Shown here piece by piece: positions 56,330 through 64,000 of a DNA stretch of 64,000 nucleotides (position 1 is the stretch's first letter; each line of letters begins with the position of its first letter). Under the pieces are notes generated by a model. That model did no database searches. It was not told where the DNA came from and saw only the letters and a program-made list of their open reading frames with translations. Source of the DNA: Pseudomonas inefficax (GTDB lineage Bacteria > Pseudomonadota > Gammaproteobacteria > Pseudomonadales > Pseudomonadaceae). Both the position numbers and the translations under genes were made by a program. Where the stretch lies: positions 124,001 through 188,000 of the forward strand of contig NZ_OPYN01000224.1 of assembly GCF_900277125.1 (NCBI RefSeq). The letters are read 5' to 3'.

Positions 56330-57310
56330 CTACTGGAGGTACTTTGCAATCTGGTAGCGCACCGTGCCGTCCCCACTGGCGAATTCGTCCACCACGCTGC
56401 AGTTGCAGTGCCGGGCTCGGATGCGACGGAATTGTTCAGGCGTGTATTTGAGGCAGATGTTGGTCAGCAGATAGCCATGTTGCTGCAGGCGCTGGACTGG
56501 CTGCAGCGTAACGGCCACATGGATCGTCTCATCGAGGATTCGCAAACGTACAAGGATGGCTTCATGCTCGCCCGATGGGTCGAAGCCTTGTTGAAGCGCG
56601 ACCATCCGGGAAAACTGCAGCATGTGGGGGTTGCCATAGAAGGCGAGGATGGGCCGCTCAAGCCCCTCTTCGTAAACCTGCATTTCCGAAAGAATGTAGG
56701 TCATGCCACCCGCAAGGTTACGTATCAGTCTCCCCGTGCTCACGGGCAGCTCGTTACCCTCCTGGAAACCAAGCAAGGTGATCAGGGTGAGTTCTTCATC
56801 GTGGCGCAAAACATCATGGGTGACGGTGCGATAGTCGGCGGCGATGTAATTGAAGCTGCCATCGGCTTGCACGATGGGACGCACGGCATCGCTCATCGCG
56901 GGTTCCGAGGTCTGGTTGATATCGATGGCGGTGTAGCGGATGGAGCTTGAACTCTGGGCTATTCGCCTCAGCAAGCAGGTGCTCTTGATCGGCTCGGGGC
57001 CCAGCTCGACGTAGTGCAGTCGGCGCCCACTGCTCAACACCGCCAACCGCTCGGCAACATTGCCGATGACACTTTTCAGCGCACCCTGCCCCCGCGCGTC
57101 GGCACAAAGCCCGTCCTCGCCCACGCCTTGTTCATTCAAGGCACGCATGAGCAGAAATATCTCGTGGTTGAAATGATGCCCATCTTCAAGGTAGGGCTCA
57201 GGCTGCTCCAGGGTCGAGTACTTCTCATGGTTCTCGACAGTCCACAGCCGCGCATTCTGATACGAGGGGGTGCGCACAAGTGCATCTACAACGAAGTCGT
57301 TCAGGCTCAT
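56330..57310 (-). CDS. EgtD-like SAM-dependent methyltransferase (Methyltransf_33 type)
   Basis: Protein of 326 residues, the size of EgtD (histidine N-alpha-methyltransferase). SAM motif I is YVELGPEPIKST at 100-111 (compare VELGSGTS in EgtD). The acidic strand AIDIN follows, then LITLLGFQEGNELPVSTG with the Asn at 186 in the place of EgtD's amino-acid-binding Asn. Near the end, TNICLKYTPEQF (283-294) takes the place of EgtD's TEIS(x)KF. The ATG at 57310 has AGGA 9 bases upstream; another ATG 9 bases earlier touches the ribosome site. The Glu that holds the imidazole in EgtD is Asn here, so the substrate is likely not histidine. Fold assignment is inference. Confidence 0.72.
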   Translation of the reverse strand: MSLNDFVVDALVRTPSYQNARLWTVENHEKYSTLEQPEPYLEDGHHFNHEIFLLMRALNEQGVGEDGLCADARGQGALKSVIGNVAERLAVLSSGRRLHYVELGPEPIKSTCLLRRIAQSSSSIRYTAIDINQTSEPAMSDAVRPIVQADGSFNYIAADYRTVTHDVLRHDEELTLITLLGFQEGNELPVSTGRLIRNLAGGMTYILSEMQVYEEGLERPILAFYGNPHMLQFSRMVALQQGFDPSGEHEAILVRLRILDETIHVAVTLQPVQRLQQHGYLLTNICLKYTPEQFRRIRARHCNCSVVDEFASGDGTVRYQIAKYLQ

Positions 57311-57394
57311 CCGTATCATTCCTTTGCAATTTCGGGGGTAGCTATGCCTTGCCCACACAGTAGGAGGGGGTATAAAGCCTGTACAGTTGATTAA

Positions 57395-57413
57395 ATCGAA
57401 GCGCTGGTTCGAT
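57395..57413. promoter_or_regulatory. Candidate LysR operator palindrome
   Basis: ATCGAA and TTCGAT form a perfect 6-base inverted repeat with a 7-base spacer in the 124-base divergent gap between the methyltransferase and the LysR gene. It lies just upstream of the LysR start, a normal place for a LysR autoregulatory site, although it does not fit the T-N11-A form exactly. Confidence 0.45.
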
Positions 57414-57434
57414 CCGGCCAAATCAGGTGGTTCA

Positions 57435-58310
57435 ATGGGGAAAGGCCTCGACATCAACGTACTGAGAACCTTCCAGGCAGTAGCCCGGCTGGGGCGTTTC
57501 AAGGATGCCGCCGACTATGTCCATCGCAGCCCGTCGGCGGTGACCACGCAGATCCAGAAGCTGGAGGAGCAGATCGGCCAACAGCTGTTTGCTCGCAGCA
57601 ACCAGTCCGTCGAGTTGACCCCGGCAGGTCGACACCTGCTGGTTGAGGCGACACGTTTTCTGATGGCCCATGACAGGTTGCTGGCTACGCTGTCGCCACA
57701 GCAAATGACCGGCAAGGTACGTCTTGGGGTACCAGACGGATATGCAGCCAGCCTCATGAGTGATTTCCTGCCAGTTTTCGTCGCCAGCAATCCGAAGCTG
57801 GAACTGGAAGCCGTAGCTCGGTCCAGCGCAGAACTCGTCGACCTGTTTGCGCGACAGCGCCTGGACTTGGCAGTGGCGGTCAGCAGCGAAGCATGGGAGC
57901 AAGGGGAGTGGCTTCGCTCGACCAGGCCTCGTTGGGCCGCAGCTCCAGGGTTCCAGCACGACCCTGATCGTCCCTTGCCACTGGCCCTGCAATTGAAGGG
58001 CTGCCCGTACCGAGAGGCGGCATTGCAGGCACTGAAGACGCATGGCATTGCGTACCGCATCCTGCTGGAGAGCGCCAACTGGCATGCGGTGCTGGCCTGC
58101 ATGAGAAGCGGCTTGGCAGTTGGTATTGTCGAGGGGCTGGACAGTGGTGATACATCACTTGCGTACGTGGAAGGCATGGGCTTCCCCGAGCTCCCCGAGC
58201 ACCACGTCTACCTGCTGACGGACACCTCTCACCATGTCGCGTCGCATCTGAACGATATCTTGAAAGCCGCCATTCAGAAGGATGGGCCTGCAACACCTGG
58301 CCCCTGCTGA
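57435..58310 (+). CDS. LysR-family transcriptional regulator of the cassette
   Basis: Regulator of 291 residues: winged helix-turn-helix in LRTFQAVARLGRFKDAADYVHRSPSAV followed by TTQIQKLEEQIGQQLFARS, then the linker helix and an effector domain (KVRLGVPDGYAASLMSDFLPVF to about 285). Start: ATG at 57435 with AGGTGG upstream, not the TTG at 57387. Divergent from the methyltransferase-oxygenase-transporter unit, which it probably controls. Its stop at 58310 lies just before the decayed acyl-CoA dehydrogenase copy. Confidence 0.85.
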   Translation: MGKGLDINVLRTFQAVARLGRFKDAADYVHRSPSAVTTQIQKLEEQIGQQLFARSNQSVELTPAGRHLLVEATRFLMAHDRLLATLSPQQMTGKVRLGVPDGYAASLMSDFLPVFVASNPKLELEAVARSSAELVDLFARQRLDLAVAVSSEAWEQGEWLRSTRPRWAAAPGFQHDPDRPLPLALQLKGCPYREAALQALKTHGIAYRILLESANWHAVLACMRSGLAVGIVEGLDSGDTSLAYVEGMGFPELPEHHVYLLTDTSHHVASHLNDILKAAIQKDGPATPGPC

Positions 58311-58317
58311 TCTCACT

Positions 58318-58416
58318 TTATTTCCTGACCCGGGAAGTGCCTGGCTGCCATAATGAGCTGGCATTGCTCGAGGCGCGCGACGATCCTGCCTCGCCATGCA
58401 GGATGGGTGGTTCTAG
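58318..58416 (+). pseudogene. Decayed copy of acyl-CoA dehydrogenase 3' end
   Basis: Reads FLTREVPGCHNELALLEARD in frame, then shifts because of one missing base (near 58384), with the final TGGTTCTAG kept. It is about 87% identical to 54305-54404. It is too short to be a gene and has no start. It marks the right end of the inserted cassette and shows the ancestral neighbour of the TldD-like gene was probably the acyl-CoA dehydrogenase gene. Confidence 0.82.
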
Positions 58417-58447
58417 GGGGAGCCACCGTGTACACGGAGGCTTCCAC

Positions 58448-59890
58448 ATGTTCGATACCAGCGCCCTGCTGCGCCAGCGCTTTGCCGCACTGCGCAGTAC
58501 GGCCGAGTTGTTTTCCCTGCGCCATGTGAAACAGTCGCACCAGGCGCTGTCGGTTCGCCGCAACGTCGCGGAACCACCCTTCTTCACCCAGGACGAGGGC
58601 GCCATACTCACCGTGCGGGTGAATGGCGTGGAAGCCTATGCCGCCACCGCCGACCTGTCCCAGGCCGGCCTGCAGCGCGCGCTGGAGCATGCCGAGGCAC
58701 TGGCCCGGCAGATCGCCAGGTACAACCTGCTGGACCTGCGCGAGCAACCGGTGACCAGCGCACGCCACGACCACATCTCGCCCAACTTCGATCAGCCCGT
58801 GCCCAACCTCGCCGACTGCCTTGGCCTGCTCGCTGCCGAATCGGCCAGCGTGCCCAGGGACAGCCGCCTTGTGGACTGGCAGGCCAGCCTGGGCCTGAGC
58901 CTGGTCGAGCAGACCTACCTGAACTCGGCCGGCGCCGAGCTGCGCCATGCCCAGCGCTTCCTGTTCCCGGGCCTGAGCGTTACCGCCAGCGACGGCCAGG
59001 ACAGCCAGAACCGCAGCCTGGGCCGCGACAACTTCGGCCAGCAGGGCGGCTTCGAGATCATCGAGCGCAGCGGCCTGGTCGGCGCTGCCCGCCGAGTGGC
59101 TGACGAGGCGCTGCAGCTGCTGCTGGCGCCGAACACCCCCAGCGGCCCACGCGACCTGCTGTTGATGCCGGACCAGATGATGCTGCAGATTCACGAATCC
59201 ATCGGCCACCCGCTGGAGATGGACCGCATTCTCGGCGACGAGCGCAACTATGCCGGCACCAGCTTCGTCAAGGCCGATGACTTCGGCCACCTGCAATACG
59301 GCTCCGCGCTGCTCAACGTGACCTTCGACCCGACCATAGGCGAAGAGCTGGCCAGCTACAGCTTCGATGATGACGGCACCCCGGCCAGCAAGCAGTTCTT
59401 GATCCGCGATGGCCTGCTGCTGCGCCCGCTGGGGGGTGCGCTGTCGCAGTTCCGCTCCGGCCTGGACGGTGTGGCCAACAGCCGTGCCTGCGGTTGGAAC
59501 CGTGCACCGATCGACCGCATGGCCAATCTCAACATCGAGCCGGGCGACCAGAGCCTGGATCAACTGGTGAAGGGCATCGAACACGGCATCCTGATGCGCA
59601 CCAACCGCTCCTGGTCCATCGACGATGCGCGCAACAAGTTCCAGTTCGGCTGTGAATGGGGCCAGTTGATCGAAAACGGCGAGCTCAAGGGTATCGTCAA
59701 GAACCCCAACTACCGCGGCATTTCCGCGCAGTTCTGGCGCAACCTGGCGGCGGTCGGCGACAGCAGCACCTTCCAGGTGCTGGGCACGCCCAATTGCGGC
59801 AAGGGCGAACCCAACCAGGTGGTGCGGGTCGGCCACGCCTCACCGGCCTGCGTGTTCCGCCAGATCGACGTATTCGGAGGAGATGCCTGA
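58448..59890 (+). CDS. TldD-family metalloprotease
   Basis: Protein of 480 residues in the TldD/PmbA family, which process peptides such as microcin B17 and CcdA (family knowledge). The zinc site HExxxH is HESIGHPLEMD with His249, Glu250 and His254. The C-terminal domain with VKNPNYRGISAQFWRNL and NCGKGEPNQVVRVGHASPACVF fits. ATG at 58448 has CGGAGG 7 bases upstream. It overlaps the next start by one base (TGATG). It may be a second pair beside the standard tldD/pmbA. Confidence 0.9.
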   Translation: MFDTSALLRQRFAALRSTAELFSLRHVKQSHQALSVRRNVAEPPFFTQDEGAILTVRVNGVEAYAATADLSQAGLQRALEHAEALARQIARYNLLDLREQPVTSARHDHISPNFDQPVPNLADCLGLLAAESASVPRDSRLVDWQASLGLSLVEQTYLNSAGAELRHAQRFLFPGLSVTASDGQDSQNRSLGRDNFGQQGGFEIIERSGLVGAARRVADEALQLLLAPNTPSGPRDLLLMPDQMMLQIHESIGHPLEMDRILGDERNYAGTSFVKADDFGHLQYGSALLNVTFDPTIGEELASYSFDDDGTPASKQFLIRDGLLLRPLGGALSQFRSGLDGVANSRACGWNRAPIDRMANLNIEPGDQSLDQLVKGIEHGILMRTNRSWSIDDARNKFQFGCEWGQLIENGELKGIVKNPNYRGISAQFWRNLAAVGDSSTFQVLGTPNCGKGEPNQVVRVGHASPACVFRQIDVFGGDA

Positions 59891-61209
59891 TGAAACACGC
59901 TTTCGAAACCCTGGTCGGGGATGTGCGCAAAGCCCTGCAGGCGGGCGAACAGTTCACCCTGGGCTACAGCGCCGAACAGTCGCAATTCGTGCGTTTCAAC
60001 CATGCCAAGGTGCGCCAGGCCGGCACCGTGAACCAGGCCGGGGTGCAACTGCGGCTGATCCGCGCTGGCCGCCAGGCAGAGCAACAGGTGACCTTGAGTG
60101 GTGACACGCAACTGGATAGCCAGCGCCTGTTCACGGCCCTGGAGCAGCTGCGCCAGACCTTGCCACTGCTTGCGGTCGATCCGTACCTTCGCCTGGACGA
60201 AGGCGCCTGGCACAGCCACAGCCAGCAGGAGCAGCGGCTGCCCGAACTGAGCGATGTGCTGACGCTGCTCGAGCGCGAAGCCGGCGATCTGGACCTTGTT
60301 GGCATCTACGCCGCCGGCCCCATCTGCCGGGGCTTCGCCAGCTCGTTCGGGGCGTTCGGTTGGCACCAGGCCAACAGCTTCAACTTCGACTGGAGCCTGT
60401 TCCACGAAAACGGCGAGGCGGTGAAGGCCAATTATGCCGGGCAAGTGTGGAGCGCCGACGACTTCACCGCACGCCTGCGCCAGGCGCGGGAACAGCTGGG
60501 CTTCCTTGGCCGCCCGGCAGTCACCCTGAAGCCCGGCAGCTACCGCGCCTACCTGGCTCCGGCGGCCGTGGACGAAATAGCCGGCATGCTGTGCTGGGGC
60601 GGGTTTTCCGCACAGGCCCTGGCCACTGGCAACAGCGCCTTGCAGCGCCTGTACAACGGCGATGCACGGCTGAGCCCGCTGGTGAGTTTCACCGAACAGG
60701 TCAGCGGCTCGCTGAGCCCGGCGTTTTCCGATGAAGGCTCGCCGCGCCTGGATGTGGCATTGATCCAGCAAGGCGAGGCCCGGCAGCGATTGATCAGTGC
60801 GCGCAGTGCGGCCGAGTTCGAGTTGCTGGCCAATGGCGCCGATAGTTACGAGTCGCCGTGTGCGCTCAGCCTGGCGGCAGGTAGCCTGCCCAGCGAGCAG
60901 ATCCTGGAGCGGCTCGGTACCGGGCTGTACATCAGCAACCTGTGGTACCTGAACTATTCCGACCTGCCGGCAGCACGCATGACCGGGCTGACCCGCTTCG
61001 CCACCTTCTGGGTGGAGGATGGGCAGATACAGGGCCCGGTGAGCACCATGCGCTTCGATGACAGCCTGTACAGTTTGCTCGGCAGCCAGCTGGAAGACCT
61101 GACCAAGGAGCGCGAGATGATTCTGTCGACCAGTACCTATGGACAGCGCAGTACCGGATCGAGTCATTTGCCAGGTGCACTGGTCAAAGGCCTGACCCTG
61201 ACATTGTGA
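59890..61209 (+). CDS. TldE/PmbA-family protein
   Basis: Partner subunit of 439 residues, family TldE. It lacks an HExxxH motif, as expected because TldE supplies no zinc site; TldD and TldE form the active complex. Conserved TldE features: FTLGYSAEQSQFVRFNHAKVRQ at the N-terminus, GIYAAGPICRGFASS, and the C-terminal GLYISNLWYLNYSDLPAARMTG. The start at 59890 overlaps the TldD stop, so the two are produced together. Confidence 0.88.
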   Translation: MKHAFETLVGDVRKALQAGEQFTLGYSAEQSQFVRFNHAKVRQAGTVNQAGVQLRLIRAGRQAEQQVTLSGDTQLDSQRLFTALEQLRQTLPLLAVDPYLRLDEGAWHSHSQQEQRLPELSDVLTLLEREAGDLDLVGIYAAGPICRGFASSFGAFGWHQANSFNFDWSLFHENGEAVKANYAGQVWSADDFTARLRQAREQLGFLGRPAVTLKPGSYRAYLAPAAVDEIAGMLCWGGFSAQALATGNSALQRLYNGDARLSPLVSFTEQVSGSLSPAFSDEGSPRLDVALIQQGEARQRLISARSAAEFELLANGADSYESPCALSLAAGSLPSEQILERLGTGLYISNLWYLNYSDLPAARMTGLTRFATFWVEDGQIQGPVSTMRFDDSLYSLLGSQLEDLTKEREMILSTSTYGQRSTGSSHLPGALVKGLTLTL

Positions 61210-61217
61210 CTGGACTC

Positions 61218-61316
61218 GCCGGCCCTTTCGCGGCTAAAGCCGCTCCCACAGGATCTCCACTGCCCTTGAATGTGGTGATATCCCTGTGGGAGCGGGTTCA
61301 CCCGCGAAGAGGCCGG
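61218..61316. repeat. REP inverted pair
   Basis: Arms CCTTTCGCGGCTAAAGCCGC (a CTTCGCGGGT-type variant) and GGGAGCGGGTTCACCCGCGA, inverted, with a spacer of about 40 bases. Between the TldE gene and the MFS gene. Confidence 0.8.
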
Positions 61317-61336
61317 CACTGACAAACGAGGATGTC

Positions 61337-62764
61337 ATGCCCGAACGCACCCCGCTGGACCCTGTCACCGCCCGCTGGATCCCCTGGGTGGTGGCCATCG
61401 CCTTCTTCATGCAGTCCCTTGACGGCACCATCCTCAACACTGCGCTGCCGGCCATGGCCCGCTCGCTGGCCGAAGACCCGCTGCGCATGCAGGGCGTGAT
61501 CATTGCCTACATGCTCACCGTGGCCCTGCTGATCCCCGCCTCAGGCTGGATCGCCGACCGCTTCGGCACCAAGCGCATCTTCTTCAGCGCCATCCTGCTG
61601 TTCAGCTTCGGCTCGCTGCTGTGCGCCGCCGCCAACAGCCTCGGTTTCCTGATCTTCGCCCGCGTCGTACAGGGCTTGGGCGGGGCGCTGATGCTGCCGG
61701 TCGGGCGGCTGGTGGTCCTGCGGGCCTACCCGCGCACCGAGCTGGTGCGCATCATGAGCTTCATCACCATCCCCGGCCTGCTCGGGCCACTACTGGGCCC
61801 TACGGTTGGCGGCTGGCTGGTGGAAATTCTGAGCTGGCACTGGATCTTCCTGCTCAACCTGCCGGTCGGCCTGATCGGCTGCTACGCCGTGTGGAAGTTC
61901 ATCCCCGACCTGCGCGGCGCCGAGCGCACCACGTTCGATGGCCCCGGGTTCCTGCTGTTTGGTGCAGCGATGGTATTGATCACCATCGCCATGGAAGGCC
62001 TGGGCGAACTGCACCTGCCGCACTTGCGGGTAATGTTGCTGCTGTTCGCCGGCATGGCCTGCCTGGCGGCCTACTGGCTGCGCGCCGGGCGCGACCCAGA
62101 GCCGCTGTTCTCGCCCAGCCTGTTTCGCGTACGCACCTTTGCCATCGGTATTCTAGGCAACTTGTTCGCCCGCCTGGGCAGCGGCGCCTTGCCGTTCCTG
62201 GTGCCGCTGCTGCTGCAAGTGGCGCTGGGCTACTCGCCGGCCCAGGCCGGCATGAGCATGATCCCGCTGGCGGCTGCGGCGATGCTGGCCAAGTCCATTG
62301 CCCGGCCGCTGATCGAACGCTTTGGCTACCGCATCATCCTCACCGGCAACACCCTACTGCTGGGTCTTCTGCTGGCCAGCCTGGGGCTGGTGGACGAGCA
62401 GACGCCCTATTGGCTGCTACTGGTACAACTCGGTCTACTGGGCGCGGTGAACTCCATGCAGTTCACCGCGATGAACACGGTGACCCTGATCGACCTCGAC
62501 GACGCCAGCGCCAGCAGCGGCAACAGCTTGCTATCAGTGGTCGCGCAGCTGGCCCTGAGCCTGGGCGTGGCGTGTGCGGGTGCATTGCTCGGCGGCTTTA
62601 CCGCAGCTGGCAGCGCAGACGGCGTGGAAACCACCTTGGGCGCATTCCAACTGACCTTCGTCACCATCGGTGTGATGGCCATGCTGGCCGCGGCGATCTT
62701 CCTGCAGCTGTCGCCGACAGACGGAAGGCGTGCCCGTCGTCCGGAACAACACATGGAGTCGTAG
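61337..62764 (+). CDS. mdtD: MFS drug/proton antiporter (DHA2, MdtD-like)
   Basis: Major-facilitator protein of 475 residues, probably 14 helices. Family segments: FFMQSLDGTILNTALPAMARSL, the antiporter motif LLGPTVGGWLVEILSWHW and GRLVVLRAYPRTELVRIM. Similar to E. coli MdtD all along its length, as I recall that sequence. No MdtABC genes are next to it, so it probably works alone. GAGG before ATG at 61337. Confidence 0.8.
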   Translation: MPERTPLDPVTARWIPWVVAIAFFMQSLDGTILNTALPAMARSLAEDPLRMQGVIIAYMLTVALLIPASGWIADRFGTKRIFFSAILLFSFGSLLCAAANSLGFLIFARVVQGLGGALMLPVGRLVVLRAYPRTELVRIMSFITIPGLLGPLLGPTVGGWLVEILSWHWIFLLNLPVGLIGCYAVWKFIPDLRGAERTTFDGPGFLLFGAAMVLITIAMEGLGELHLPHLRVMLLLFAGMACLAAYWLRAGRDPEPLFSPSLFRVRTFAIGILGNLFARLGSGALPFLVPLLLQVALGYSPAQAGMSMIPLAAAAMLAKSIARPLIERFGYRIILTGNTLLLGLLLASLGLVDEQTPYWLLLVQLGLLGAVNSMQFTAMNTVTLIDLDDASASSGNSLLSVVAQLALSLGVACAGALLGGFTAAGSADGVETTLGAFQLTFVTIGVMAMLAAAIFLQLSPTDGRRARRPEQHMES

Positions 62765-62828
62765 GGCGAATGGCCACGAGGCTGGTAGACTGTGCGGCAT
62801 TTTTCGCTTCGCACCGCAGGCCCGCCTC

Positions 62829-64000
<1,172 letters not shown>

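Noticed and set aside
57311..57434. Classic T-N11-A LysR box in the cassette divergent gap
   Set aside because: The dyad present has a different spacing (ATC-N13-GAT), so I list it only as a candidate operator, not as a standard LysR box.
54422..58316. Insertion sequence or integrase behind the cassette
   Set aside because: No transposase, integrase, terminal inverted repeats or tRNA target is seen. Only the duplicated acyl-CoA dehydrogenase end supports insertion.
58337..58447. Start of the TldD-like gene at 58337
   Set aside because: The extra 37 residues are the translated decayed acyl-CoA dehydrogenase end. A proper ribosome site (CGGAGG) sits before the ATG at 58448.

Overview
The window looks like a chromosomal segment of a Pseudomonas of the P. 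putida group. It is GC-rich (about 60-65% in coding regions by eye). The gene order rsgA / motA-motB / rhodanese / psd / serB / parC...parE / yqiA / cpdA / yqiB / nudF / thiC / tolC / waaA / emrE / hldE / msbA / LPS core / putP-putA is the one I know from Pseudomonas chromosomes. Many intergenic gaps carry the inverted REP pairs typical of P. putida. I saw no rRNA, tRNA, CRISPR array, insertion sequence or plasmid function.

Layout. 0-9.5 kb: ribosome GTPase rsgA, the flagellar stator motAB, an HDOD protein, a rhodanese, psd, serB and a YtjB-like membrane protein. 9.6-19 kb: a minus-strand block with a PqiC-like lipoprotein, parC, a retropepsin-like protease, a phytase-like esterase, parE, yqiA, cpdA, yqiB and nudF. 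19-25 kb: a DUF3298 lipoprotein, the thiamine unit cytX-thiC with a TPP riboswitch, and a tolC homologue. 25-31 kb: waaA, a LysR regulator divergent from an EmrE-type SMR pump, an FAD oxidoreductase, an aldo/keto reductase and an unknown protein with a Nudix-like segment. 31-44.6 kb: the LPS inner/outer core region (hldE, msbA, O-antigen ligase, a kinase-like gene, glycosyltransferases, a PIG-L deacetylase like DnpA, Mig-14, a WapH-like transferase, a carbamoyltransferase). 44.8-51.7 kb: rlmJ and the divergent proline genes putP/putA, whose control region holds seven GTTGCA motifs, the half-site PutA is known to bind.

51.8-58.4 kb is the accessory part. It starts with two AT-richer paralogous small genes of unknown function and continues with an acyl-CoA dehydrogenase gene. 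Next comes a compact cassette of an EgtD-like SAM methyltransferase, a 2-oxoglutarate/Fe(II) oxygenase and an EamA-family transporter, with a divergent LysR regulator. Immediately after the LysR gene there is a decayed second copy (about 87% identical over about 100 bp) of the last 100 bp of the acyl-CoA dehydrogenase gene, so the cassette is bracketed by a direct repeat and was probably inserted there. I read it as a small pathway that methylates and hydroxylates an amino-acid-like compound and exports it, under LysR control. This is the best candidate here for an undescribed system.

58.4-64 kb: a TldD/TldE-type protease pair, an MdtD-like MFS transporter and the 5' part of dbpA, cut by the right edge.

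All functions are from sequence reading only. No database search was possible.
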